Shown piece after piece: positions 1-7,344 of a DNA stretch of 17,268 nt (position 1 is its first letter; each line of letters begins with the position of its first letter). The DNA comes from DASTPP01 sp035762175 (GTDB taxonomy: Bacteria; Myxococcota_A; Polyangia; Polyangiales; Polyangiaceae). The notes under the pieces were generated by a model that saw only the letters and a list, made by a program, of their open reading frames with translations, did not search any database and was not told the origin of the DNA. Location of the stretch: contig DASTPP010000350.1 in NCBI GenBank assembly GCA_035762175.1, positions 1 to 17,268 on the forward strand. Direction: 5' to 3'. A program made the translations under genes and the position numbers.

Positions 1-158
1 TGGCCTGTAGCCTCGTGCTTTCGGCCTACCAGCGCTCGACCGACACGCAAGGGCGCTGGCTCGACGCGCAACGGCTGTACGAACAGCTCGGCGGGCCGCC
101 GTCGTCGAAGACCTCCTTCCGCAACGGCGCCCGCCGCTGCCAGGTAAGCGCTGCGTGA
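1..158 (+). pseudogene. 3' gene fragment truncated by IS66 right end
   Basis: The frame starting at base 3 is open from the window edge and reads as convincing coding sequence (…SAYQRSTDTQGRWLDAQRL…, then LYEQLGGPPSSKTSFRNGAR) up to codon CAG at 141-143. The next base is the first base of the IS66 terminal repeat. The IS then supplies codons for V-S-A-A and the stop TGA at 156-158. The host part therefore lacks its native C-terminus. I do not recognise the family; the retained piece looks helical and could be part of a winged-helix region, but that is only an impression. It does not continue the sterol reductase on the far side of the IS, which is on the opposite strand. Confidence 0.55.
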
Positions 159-2043
159 AGACCCGTTCTTGAAGACGCGTTCGCCGACGCGCATCCTCGG
201 CGGCGTGCAGGCGGCCCCTTCCGCTCGTCGAGCGTTGCTCTTCCGCGGCCAGCGCGGGCGGCACGGTGACGTGCCCCAGCGGCCGGTCGAGTTCGAGCGG
301 GTCGAGCCGAGCGCGGGTGCGCGTCCAATCCCGCGGGCACAGTTCGAGGTACCGCTCCCGGGGCCAATCGGGCATCACGCGCAGCACGTCCGCGAGGTAG
401 GCCTCGGGGTCGAGCCCGTGCAGCTTGCAGCTCGCGACGAGCGAGAAGAGGTTGGCCGCGGCCTGGGCGTGGTCGTCGCTGCCGAAGAACAGCCAGTTCT
501 TGCGCCCGATGCTGATCGGGCGCAGGGCGCGTTCGGCGGCGTTGTTCTCCAGGCGCAATCGTCCGTCGTCGAGGAAGCGTCGCAGGGGCCCTTCCTGCCG
601 GAGGGCGTAGCCCAGCGCCGAGGCGACCAGCCCCCGCTCGCGCGGGCGGGCGTGCTCGGCCTTGACCCAGGCGAAGAACGCGTCGACCAGGGGGCGCACC
701 ACGACGTCCCGCCGCGCCTTGCGCTTCGAGGGCGGCAGGTCGCCGAGGGGGCGGTCGGCGGCGAAGATGGCGTCGACGCGGCGCAGGCCCTCGAGCCCCA
801 GCGCGTGCTTGCACACGGCTGCCTCCCAGAAGTTCCTCCGGCAATGACTCCAACAGCCGACTTCGACGGGCGGCGGCCCGCGCGGCTCGTCCTCGGGCGC
901 CCCCCGGGGCGCGCTCCCCCGGAAGAGCGCGTCGTAGACCGCGTGCGCGTCGGCCTGGATGTGGCGGGAAAAGCGCCGGAACATCGCGCACACCGCGGCC
1001 GAGGTGTGCTTGGGCTGGTACTCGAAAAACACGTGGTCCTCGTCGGCGAGCACGACGAAGACGTGGCCCTTGCGGCACGCCGCGCGCCCGGGCGCGCCCC
1101 GTTCGGCGATGGGCCCGGGCTGGACGCTCACGCCCGTGGCGTCGGTCGCCAGGCAGAAGGCGTGGGCGAAGGCGTCGTCGCGCGCGGCCTCCACCAGCGC
1201 GCCCAAGGTGGCGCCGACGTCCTCGGCGTAGCGACGCATCGTGCCGCGGTCGAGCGGGGCGCCCTCGTCGGCCATCCGCCGCTCGAGCCGGTCGAAGGGC
1301 ACCCCGAGCACGTACTTCATCCCCAGCACGTGCGCGATCAGCGAGGGGGCGAGCAGCGGGCGCCGCCCGAGCTCCTTGGGCAAGGGCGCGGTGACGAAGC
1401 GGGCGCGGGGCGGCTCGCCCGGCGGCGCGGCGGGCGCCCGGGCGGGCTCGGTGGGCTCGCCGTCGTGCGCGCCGCCCTCGGCGGGCGTCGGGGCGTCGGC
1501 GGGGGCCTCCGGCGCGGGCACCTTGTCGACCACGCGCTCGAGCACGATGCGGCGCATCCCGCCGCGCTCGTAGCCCAAGCGCAAGCTCTCTTCGACCCCG
1601 ATGCGCTCGGCCTTGCCTTCGTGCACCAGGGCTTCGAGCTCGGGGTCGGGCAGCTCGACGCGCACCTCGGGCAGGGCGGCCTTGGCGAGGTCGCGCCGGC
1701 CCTTGCCACCGGCTCGACGCTTCGGCTCGCCAGCTTCGCCCCCCGAGGCCTCGGTCGGCTCGGCACGCTCGGCCGCATCGAGCGCCTTCTCCAGCCGCTT
1801 GACCTCCGCGAAGAGCGCGTCGAACGCCAGCTGCTCGCCGCTCGCCTCGGCGCGCTCGGCCTTTTGGACGAAGAGGCGACGGCGCAAAAGGGCGAGCTGC
1901 TCGAGCGCGCGGGTGTAGGCTTGCCGCAGGCCTTCGAGCGAGCGGCGCGCGTCCGACAGCGCGCGCTCGGCGTCGGCGAGGCGGGCCTCGAGCCGTGCGA
2001 TGCGCTCGTCGGCCGCCGTCGGGCTCGCGTCGGTCGTCGCCAC
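1..2043 (-). CDS. tnpC: IS66 transposase TnpC, frame open beyond the IS end
   Basis: This is the DDE transposase of the IS66 element. From the likely GTG start at 2043 (TTG at 2061 is an alternative) it shows a long N-terminal coiled coil (residues ~12-95), a basic linker and the transposase core. The core has an Asp in LATDATGVSV (D301), QADAHAVYD (D365), a Cys/His cluster CWSHCRRNF (~397) and NNAAERALRPISIGRKNWLF (500-519), whose Glu is the probable third catalytic residue. The IS66 C-terminal block LFSLVASCKLHGLDPEAYL follows. Similarity to the family fades near residue 596. The frame has no stop before the IS end at 144 (codon ~633) and stays open, Arg-rich, to base 1. It follows tnpB in the same frame with a 66-bp gap. 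The gene may be intact but extended, or may have lost its stop. Confidence 0.85.
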   Translation of the reverse strand, partial: MATTDASPTAADERIARLEARLADAERALSDARRSLEGLRQAYTRALEQLALLRRRLFVQKAERAEASGEQLAFDALFAEVKRLEKALDAAERAEPTEASGGEAGEPKRRAGGKGRRDLAKAALPEVRVELPDPELEALVHEGKAERIGVEESLRLGYERGGMRRIVLERVVDKVPAPEAPADAPTPAEGGAHDGEPTEPARAPAAPPGEPPRARFVTAPLPKELGRRPLLAPSLIAHVLGMKYVLGVPFDRLERRMADEGAPLDRGTMRRYAEDVGATLGALVEAARDDAFAHAFCLATDATGVSVQPGPIAERGAPGRAACRKGHVFVVLADEDHVFFEYQPKHTSAAVCAMFRRFSRHIQADAHAVYDALFRGSAPRGAPEDEPRGPPPVEVGCWSHCRRNFWEAAVCKHALGLEGLRRVDAIFAADRPLGDLPPSKRKARRDVVVRPLVDAFFAWVKAEHARPRERGLVASALGYALRQEGPLRRFLDDGRLRLENNAAERALRPISIGRKNWLFFGSDDHAQAAANLFSLVASCKLHGLDPEAYLADVLRVMPDWPRERYLELCPRDWTRTRARLDPLELDRPLGHVTVPPALAAEEQRSTSGRGRLHAAEDARRRTRLQERVFTQRLPGSGGRRCGRRSSTTAARRAVRTAVARRASALACRSSAGRPKARGYRP
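144..178. repeat. IS66 terminal inverted repeat, tnpC side
   Basis: The repeat begins GTAAGCGCTGCGTGAA at 144 and matches the other end of the IS, read inward, at 14 of the first 16 positions. Similarity then weakens. The inner limit is approximate. In the outside-in frame it carries the stop TGA used by the left gene fragment. Confidence 0.85.
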
Positions 2044-2109
2044 CGCGCCCGGGTGTACCAAGCGCGCGACCGCCGTGTCGAGGGCGTCGCGCCCGGCCGC
2101 GGCGGTTTT

Positions 2110-2463
2110 TCAGTGCAGCCGCCGCGGCGGGCGCGCGGCTGGGGCCGCGGGCGCGATCGGCAGGCCGTCGAGCAGGGCCTCGAGCGTGGCCTCGTCGACC
2201 TCGACGTGCGCCGCCCCGCCCGGCGGCGCCTCGGGCAGGGCGAAGGTGCCGCGATCGAGCTTCTTCCAGAACACGCAGACCCCGGAGCCGTCGGCGAAGG
2301 CCACCTTGACCGTCGTACGCCGCCGCCCGACGAAGACGAACAGCGCGCCCGAGCGCGCGTCGTCGCCGACGTGGTCGCGCACCCAGCCGGCCAGTCGCTC
2401 GAAGCCGAAGCGCAGGTCGACCGGCTCGAGGGCGACGAAGACCTGCACGCCGGCCGGGATCAC
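2110..2463 (-). CDS. tnpB: IS66 accessory protein TnpB (Orf2-like)
   Basis: This 117-residue protein is needed with TnpA and TnpC for IS66 transposition; its molecular role is not established. The family signature is clear: VFVALEPVDLRFGFERLAGW near the N-terminus, then ALFVFVGRRRTTVKVAF and GVCVFWKKLDRGTF. I placed the start at the GTG at 2461-2463 because the protein then begins MIPAGVQVFV, as in other TnpB proteins, and has the normal length. The longer upstream frame is only the shadow of tnpA. The GTG overlaps the tnpA stop as GTGA, which suggests translational coupling. Confidence 0.9.
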   Translation of the reverse strand: MIPAGVQVFVALEPVDLRFGFERLAGWVRDHVGDDARSGALFVFVGRRRTTVKVAFADGSGVCVFWKKLDRGTFALPEAPPGGAAHVEVDEATLEALLDGLPIAPAAPAARPPRRLH

Positions 2464-2798
2464 CGCGCGCCCCCGAGCGCGCGCACCACGTCGGCGAGCC
2501 GGGCGGGGTCGAAGCCGGGGGCGACGCGCACGCGCACGGCGCCGACCTCGAGCACCAGCTCCGGGCCGTCGCCCGCCGCCGGCGCCGGCTTGCTCGGCAC
2601 GACGCGCAGGAAGCGTGGCGAGGGCTCGGCCGGCCCGAGCCGCTGGGCCCACGAGCGCAGGGCGGAGGCCGAGTCGCCACGCCCCCGGACGAAGTGCGCC
2701 ACCGGCTCGCCGCTGGCGCGCCAGGCGCGCACGCGCTCGGCCCAAAGAGACTCGGTGGTCGTCGCTGTCGAGGTCGTCCTGCCCGCGAGGATGCCCAC
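2460..2798 (-). CDS. tnpA: IS66 protein TnpA (Orf1-like)
   Basis: This is the first gene of the IS66 operon, about 112 residues. The N-terminal part (SLWAERVRAWRASGEPVAHF, then RGDSASALRSWAQRLGP) matches the helix-turn-helix region of IS66 TnpA. The C-terminal part (LELVLEVGAVRVRVAPGFD-like, with LADVVRALGGAR at the end) matches the short conserved tail of the family. The start is uncertain: GTG at 2796-2798 lies 43 bp inside the IS end, and no strong ribosome-binding site is visible. The gene ends in a 4-bp GTGA overlap with tnpB. Confidence 0.8.
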   Translation of the reverse strand: MGILAGRTTSTATTTESLWAERVRAWRASGEPVAHFVRGRGDSASALRSWAQRLGPAEPSPRFLRVVPSKPAPAAGDGPELVLEVGAVRVRVAPGFDPARLADVVRALGGAR

Positions 2799-2807
2799 CG
2801 CCGGCCG

Positions 2808-2841
2808 GTTGCGAAAGGACGCGGGTTTACGCAGCGGTTAC
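2808..2841. repeat. IS66 terminal inverted repeat, tnpA side
   Basis: Read on the minus strand from 2841 it begins GTAACCGCTGCGTAAA, the partner of the repeat at 144. It ends the sterol-reductase fragment with TAA at 2827-2829. The inner limit is approximate. Confidence 0.85.
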
Positions 2842-3420
2842 GAACGAGAGGTTGATCACCCACAGCCCGAGCAGCGACGGGACGTACGCGAACATCTTGA
2901 GATCGACGCCACAGAGCGTCGGGTTCAGCTCGACGCCGAGCCAGACGTCGCGCGGCAAGGCGCCGAGCGCTCCGGCCGCGCCGGCGGCGCCGGTGCGCGG
3001 GGCCGCCATGACGCCGCCCGCACCCCCCCCGGCAGGTGCTGCAATCTGCTCGCGAGCGCCTCGCCGGCAGTGCTTGCCCGACACGTAAAGATACGCCGTC
3101 AGCAATATCGTCCCGACGTTCGCGATATCGAACAGCGGCCAAAACATCTTGTGGACGAGCGAGAGCGAGAGCATGCCCCCGAAGTGCCCGGCGGCCAGCA
3201 ACGCCGCGAGGGCGCCCATGAGTCGAATACCGTTCAGCTTATACCGCTGGCGGGTCCCGTCGCGGAGGGGCCTGCCCTGACGCACCGGCCCGGGCACCAC
3301 GATCCGGGCGATGAACAGGCCGCCGACGAAGCAGAGCCAGAGCCCCGCCGCGAGCGACAAGTTCGCGAGCGACAGCGCGGCCGCCGCGGCCGAGATCGGC
3401 CCGCAAGGTTCATTCGCCAT
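2827..3420 (-). pseudogene. ERG4/ERG24-family sterol reductase, 3' end lost to IS66
   Basis: The family reduces C14, C7 or C24(28) double bonds of sterols with NADPH in the membrane. Visible features are membrane segments near residues 20-43, 66-88, 93-113 and 178-193, the loop GTRQRYKLNGIRL (55-67), and the block GVELNPTLCGVDLKMFAYVP (162-181), which corresponds to the GRELNPRI..DLK motif of fungal and animal enzymes. A Gly/Ala-rich stretch (~124-155) separates the halves. Native sequence stops at Phe193 (2842); the IS adds V-T-A-A and TAA. Family members are normally above 400 residues, and the C-terminal NADPH/sterol half with the RHxNYxGD-type signature is absent, so the product should be inactive. 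ATG at 3420 is the start. Which double bond the parent acted on cannot be told. Confidence 0.75.
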
Positions 3421-3596
3421 GGCGCCGATAATCTACCGCATGTTCGGGTAGGCTTGCATGTCTCCGCCACATCGCACGCACGCCTGTGAAGCATTGGGTC
3501 TTCTCAGGTGGGCGTGAACAGTAGACCTTATGCCCGGTAGCAGCGTGGAGGACGGACCCCAGGCAATATATTTCGGCCTCGCCGCCGGAGAGCGGC
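3421..3596. other. Non-coding gap upstream of the sterol-reductase fragment
   Basis: I find no supported gene here. It should hold the promoter of the minus-strand reductase, but no -35/-10 pair is convincing. With the adjoining elements the stretch without a gene runs from 3421 to 3898. Confidence 0.5.
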
Positions 3597-3695
3597 CTAG
3601 TACGACCGTTGCACTTCGCCCGAAAAGCAGGGCATTTCTGCTGCCCACCCCCCGAAAAGCTCGCGATTCGGCGGGAAGTGCAACGGTCGTACTAG
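3597..3695. repeat. Inverted-repeat element 1 (probable MITE), CTAG-bounded
   Basis: Two perfect 21-bp arms face each other: CTAGTACGACCGTTGCACTT… at 3597-3617 and its exact reverse complement at 3675-3695, with 57 bases between. Each end lies in a CTAG. IS630/Tc1-type elements insert at TA, often within CTAG, and duplicate the TA, so a small non-autonomous element with TA target sites fits. No transposase is inside. Confidence 0.7.
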
Positions 3696-3804
3696 AGCGT
3701 AGGTCAGGCGGGTTGGATACGCCCGCAGGGCGCCCCAGGTCGGAGCCGGAGGCGAGTTTGGGGTGGCCGGAGGGCGTACCCAACCCGCCTGACCTACGCT
3801 CTAG
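3692..3804. repeat. Inverted-repeat element 2 (probable MITE), shares CTAG with element 1
   Basis: Perfect 25-bp arms run CTAGAGCGTAGGTCAGGCGG… at 3692-3716 and the reverse complement at 3780-3804. With one mismatch the arms extend to about 33 bp (3692-3724 and 3772-3804). Its left CTAG (3692-3695) is also the right end of element 1. The arm sequence is unrelated to that of element 1, so these are two different elements, not a duplication. Confidence 0.7.
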
Positions 3805-3898
3805 ACGAGCCACCGGGGGGTGGTTTCGCATCATTTCTTCCTCGCGCCGGCGCGAGAACCGACGGCGCCGCCACCGCACCGGGCGCCCCCGCCGCCGC

Positions 3899-4621
3899 TC
3901 AGGCGCCCCAGCGCACGGCGATGTCGGCGTCGAACTCGGAGATCAGCTCGACCTCGAGGCGGGGGCGGTCGCCGAAGTGCACGACGACGCCTTCGAGCGT
4001 GCCGAGCAGGGGCCCTTCGGCCCAAAGCGGGAAGCCCCGGACGCAGAACGTCACGGCGTCGGCCCGCCGCTCGGCCGCGACGCTGCCCCCCTTGAGCAGC
4101 GATTCGATCACCTGGGGCGCCTTGAGCAGCGCATTCGCCGTATCGCCCACCAGCGCGAGCAGGACTCGCCCCGGGTTCGTCGCGCTGAAGATGGTCATGT
4201 CCTCGCGGCACACCCGCCGCAGCCCCTCGGACAGCGCGACGCCGGGGTAGGCCCTGGCGGCGGCGGCCGTGTTGACACGCACGAGGTCGACGATGGGGTA
4301 GTCGGCGAAGGGCAGGTACTTGTCGAAGCGCGGCGGCGCGAGCAACGTGCCGCGCAGCGCGTGCCACTCGCCGGGCGGCAGGTGGCGCAGCAGCCCCGGA
4401 AAGAACATGCCCTTGGTGGTGTAGTGCCGGGGCATGAGCGCGATCTGCCGGGCGGCGTCGAAGTCGGCCGTCAGCACCGTCGCGAGGTCGACCGAGAAGC
4501 GCCGCGGGTAGGCCCCCCGCGGCTGCGACGGCGGGGGCGTTCGCGGCCGGACGACCGCGCCTTGCCCCTCGGCACGCGAGGGCGAATCATCGACATCTGC
4601 GCCCATGCCACGAAGCATCAT
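3899..4621 (-). CDS. DUF2378 / TIGR02265 family protein
   Basis: This 240-residue soluble protein has no signal peptide or membrane segment. After a probably disordered, Pro/Arg-rich N-terminus (1-40) it shows the pattern I associate with this myxobacterial paralogous family: KGMFFPGLLRHLPP (70-83), LPFADYPIVDLVRV (103-116), AYPGVALSEGLRRV (124-137), an SATNPGRVLLALV block (146-158) and a C-terminal LEGVVVHFGDRPRLEVEL…AVRW strand region. The function of the family is unknown. The start is ambiguous: ATGATG at 4616-4621, or the ATG at codon 6, could be used. A GGAGG lies 12 bases before the first ATG but nearer to an out-of-frame ATG. It stands alone, divergent from the lipoprotein gene at 5041. 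Confidence 0.75.
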   Translation of the reverse strand: MMLRGMGADVDDSPSRAEGQGAVVRPRTPPPSQPRGAYPRRFSVDLATVLTADFDAARQIALMPRHYTTKGMFFPGLLRHLPPGEWHALRGTLLAPPRFDKYLPFADYPIVDLVRVNTAAAARAYPGVALSEGLRRVCREDMTIFSATNPGRVLLALVGDTANALLKAPQVIESLLKGGSVAAERRADAVTFCVRGFPLWAEGPLLGTLEGVVVHFGDRPRLEVELISEFDADIAVRWGA

Positions 4622-5040
4622 GCGCCATCGCGACCTCCACCGTCGACAGAGATCGGCTCACCGAGCGGGGCGCGCCCAGCGATGGACGCGCGGCGGGGTT
4701 GAGGCCCACCGTTGGCTGCGAGAGCCTTGTGCCCGCTGGGCATACGCGCGTTCACGCCTCGGTCCAGTGGCAGCGGAACGGGATGGGGCCTGGCCCCCTC
4801 GGCCCCGCCTCGCGGTCGGCCCCGTGAACGGGCCGCACCCCCCGGAAACCCCGCTTGGTTGACCGGCCCGTAAAAAAGTTACCACGTACGATGCGAAACC
4901 TGCCCCGGCCTTCCGTCTAGAGGGTGCAAAGGGCCGGTGTCGTCGGCTCCCTCGGCTCGCCCGCTTCCGGGGGCCGCGCCCCACCTTTGCGTCTTGAGCG
5001 CCGTGCCACGCCCGGCCCCCCTTTCGCCAAGGACGCGACG
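4622..5040. other. Divergent intergenic region
   Basis: No gene is supported. It separates two divergent genes and must carry both promoters. A short AT-richer patch (TAAAAAAGTTACCACGTACG, 4871-4890) stands out from the very GC-rich surroundings. No confident promoter boxes or terminators are seen. Confidence 0.4.
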
Positions 5041-7140
5041 ATGACTTGTCCCCCCCGCCCACGACCGACCCGGTGGTTGCCCCTCTGCCTGGCCCTCCCC
5101 ACGCTGCTCGCCTGCGCGGCCGCCGCCCCCGGCTGTAACGACGCGACCGCCGCCGACACGAGCGCCGACGCCCAAGCGAACACCGGCGACGAGACCGGCA
5201 ATGGTGCCGGGGCCATCGACCTGCCCGCCTTCTCGACCGAGTGGGCGACGGCGGTGCCCGTCCTCGGCGACTGGTTGAGCTGCGGCGCCACCGGCGCGCC
5301 CATCAGCGACGCGAAGGTGTCGGTGCGCGGCGGCCGCTTTCAGCAGATCGGCGAGCCGGCCGCCCTCGCCTTCCTCGCCACCTTCGTCGTGAGCGTGTCG
5401 GGCAACATCGACGTGCACAACCTACCTCTCCAGGGCGTCGGCCATTGCACGCTCGACCTGTTCAACGGCAACGAGTTCAGCTTCCCGCCCGCCGGGACGC
5501 CGCCCCTGGTCGTCCCCGGTACGGCCGTGACGACGCGCATCCTCGTCAAGCCCCTCGCCACGCTCGAGCTGAGCTTCGAAGACGTGGCCAACATGACCGC
5601 CTCCGTCCCCTTCGAGCTGAGCACCGAGCTCGGCGCCGCCACCTTCAGCGGCTTCGGCGGCAGGTTCGTCCCCTACACGCGCGTGCTCTCGGCGAAGTTC
5701 GGCCCCACCGAGGCCTCGTTCGGCGGCGCGTTCAAGGGCGGGCTCGAGGGCAACCTCGGCGTCGGCGCCACCTTCCTCTTCAACGAGGTCGTCGGCCTGT
5801 CGTTCAACGCCTACTTCGAGCCGAACTTCTCCTGGGACTTGCCCCTGAGCGGGTGCGACCTCACGTACTCGATCAGCAGCCGCGGCGTGATCGAGGGCTG
5901 CCTCGGCGTGCAGACGCCGCCGTCCTTCCCGGCCGAGTTCGAGGCGGGCTTCTGCGGCCAGCTCAAGGGCGACCCGCTCGAGCTGAAGCGGGGCAAGCTG
6001 GCGATCTTTCGTACCGCGCCCGACGAGGGGTTCAAGGTGGCGCCCGGCGCTTCGATCACGCTGCCCGTGCTGGCCAACGACACCTGCCTCGGCGGCGGCC
6101 GGATCGTGCGCGTCGAGGGGGTCGAGCCACAGGCCTGCGCCATCGACAGCGACGGCCAAACGCTCACGTACGCGGCCGTCACGAGCGGCGGCGAGCCGCG
6201 GGCGCCGGGCTTCGACGTCGGCCGGTACTGCGTGCGGTCGCCGGTCGACAACCGCGAGCGCTGCCAAGACTTCACCGTCGGCATCGAGTGCCCGGCCGAC
6301 ACCAAGTGGGACCCGGACGCCCGCGCCTGCCGGCCCTGCAGCTCGCCCGAAGAGTGCGCCTGCGCCGCGCCCCGCGCCTGGGACGGCGTGCGCTGCGGGT
6401 GCCCGGCCGAGGCCCCGGTGTTCGACCCGGTGGCGAACGCCTGCGCCCCCTGCGCCGTCGAGGGCTCGACCTACGACCCGGCCACGAACCAGTGCGCGTG
6501 CGGCGCGCCGCGGCAGTCCGACGGCTTCCGGTGCCAGTGCCCGCGCGAGGCGCCGAACTTCGTCGCCGCGACGAACGAGTGCCAGGCCTGCCCGCCGAAC
6601 ATGGTGCACAACGGCCAGACCTGCGTGTGCGTCGAGCCGGCCTTCTTCGACGGCACGACCTGCACGCCGCCCTGCACGCCGCCCTCGCAGTGGGACGGCT
6701 ACGAGTGCCGCTGCCCGCCGGGCGTGCCCTTCGAGCAGTGCTTCCCCGAGCCGGCCTGCCCGCCCCCGGCCTCGCTCGAAAACGGCGTCTGCCGCTGCCC
6801 CCCCGGCGCCGATTGCGCCGCGCCCCCCGGCGGCGGCTCGGGCGGCGGGCTGCCGGGCGGCGTGACCGGCTGCGTCGCCTACGAGTGCTCCTTCCGCATG
6901 AACCGCGGCGGCTGCTCCCTCCCCAGCCCCGAGGACGGTACGATCGTCACCACCCAGTTCACCTCGTGCGGCACCTCGCCGGTGCTCGCCCCGAACGACG
7001 ACGGCTGCGGGGTCGACGACGTGATGCTCATCACCGACAGCTGCGGCGCCTTCACCTCGATTGGCCTGACTTCCTGCTGCAACGCCAACACCGAAATGTC
7101 GTGCCGCCCCTTGGGTCGAATCGCCCCCGCGTGCAACTGA
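5041..7140 (+). CDS. Large cysteine-rich lipoprotein of unknown function
   Basis: This is a 699-residue secreted protein. ATG at 5041 follows AAGGA by 7 bases and opens a signal peptide ending in lipobox LLAC (C25; APGC at C32 is an alternative), so lipid anchoring is likely. Residues ~35-330 are beta-rich (GFGGRFVPYTRVLSAKFG, FNEVVGLSFNAYFEPNFSWD) without a fold I recognise. Residues ~334-410 look like a bacterial Ig/cadherin-like module (ITLPVLANDTCLGGGRIV). From ~418 to 600 come about five repeats of ~35 residues with Cys pairs (CGAPRQSDGFRCQCPREAPN; YDPATNQC), resembling EGF-like modules. A Gly-rich linker (~597-609) leads to a 90-residue Cys-rich tail (FTSCGTSPVLAPNDDGCGVD, LTSCCNANTEMSC). 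This suggests an adhesive or structural surface protein; the function is unknown. Confidence 0.85.
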   Translation: MTCPPRPRPTRWLPLCLALPTLLACAAAAPGCNDATAADTSADAQANTGDETGNGAGAIDLPAFSTEWATAVPVLGDWLSCGATGAPISDAKVSVRGGRFQQIGEPAALAFLATFVVSVSGNIDVHNLPLQGVGHCTLDLFNGNEFSFPPAGTPPLVVPGTAVTTRILVKPLATLELSFEDVANMTASVPFELSTELGAATFSGFGGRFVPYTRVLSAKFGPTEASFGGAFKGGLEGNLGVGATFLFNEVVGLSFNAYFEPNFSWDLPLSGCDLTYSISSRGVIEGCLGVQTPPSFPAEFEAGFCGQLKGDPLELKRGKLAIFRTAPDEGFKVAPGASITLPVLANDTCLGGGRIVRVEGVEPQACAIDSDGQTLTYAAVTSGGEPRAPGFDVGRYCVRSPVDNRERCQDFTVGIECPADTKWDPDARACRPCSSPEECACAAPRAWDGVRCGCPAEAPVFDPVANACAPCAVEGSTYDPATNQCACGAPRQSDGFRCQCPREAPNFVAATNECQACPPNMVHNGQTCVCVEPAFFDGTTCTPPCTPPSQWDGYECRCPPGVPFEQCFPEPACPPPASLENGVCRCPPGADCAAPPGGGSGGGLPGGVTGCVAYECSFRMNRGGCSLPSPEDGTIVTTQFTSCGTSPVLAPNDDGCGVDDVMLITDSCGAFTSIGLTSCCNANTEMSCRPLGRIAPACN

Positions 7141-7168
7141 GGGCGAGGCGCGACGGCGCGCCCGGGCC

Positions 7169-7196
7169 GACGAGCCCGGCCCCCGCCCGGCTCGTC
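7169..7196 (+). terminator. Possible hairpin terminator after the Cys-rich lipoprotein
   Basis: An 8-bp perfect stem GACGAGCC/GGCTCGTC (7169-7176 and 7189-7196) with a 12-base loop starts 29 bases after the stop codon. It lies in the 204-bp convergent gap before the YbjQ-like gene. There is no T-tract, so intrinsic termination is uncertain. Confidence 0.3.
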
Positions 7197-7344
7197 CTGC
7201 GCGCCGAGGCGGGCCGGGGCCCCTCGCGCGAAACGCGGGGCGTTCGAGCGCCGAAGGCGCGTGCGGCGACGCCGGTACCACCGCAGCGAGGCCGGCCCGT
7301 CGCCCAAGAGCGCGATCGAGCCGGCGCGCAGGGGCTCCGCGGCC

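Larger units (their letters stand above)
144..2841 (-). mobile_element. IS66-family insertion sequence, tnpA-tnpB-tnpC
   Basis: The element is about 2.7 kb and bounded by terminal inverted repeats beginning GTAA, as is usual in the IS66 family. Read inward, the ends start GTAAGCGCTGCGTGAA (from 144) and GTAACCGCTGCGTAAA (from 2841), differing at two of 16 positions. The three genes tnpA, tnpB and tnpC lie on the minus strand in the order typical of IS66. The flanking octamers are GCTGCCAG (136-143) and GAACGAGA (2842-2849), so the 8-bp target duplication made by this family is missing. Both flanks are truncated genes, from different genes on opposite strands. This suggests that the present junctions arose by recombination or deletion after insertion. 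Confidence 0.92.

Noticed and set aside
26..3142. 1038-residue minus-strand open frame across the IS and into the sterol reductase
   Set aside because: It lies out of frame with tnpA, tnpC and the reductase, is an Arg/Ala-rich product of high GC, and crosses the IS boundary; the real genes are recognised in other frames.
169..3489. 1106-residue plus-strand open frame
   Set aside because: It is antisense to tnpC, tnpB, tnpA and the sterol reductase, with shadow composition and no recognisable domain.
3530..4702. 390-residue plus-strand frame over the MITE-like elements and the DUF2378 gene
   Set aside because: Its first part is translation of inverted repeats and the rest is antisense to a recognised gene.
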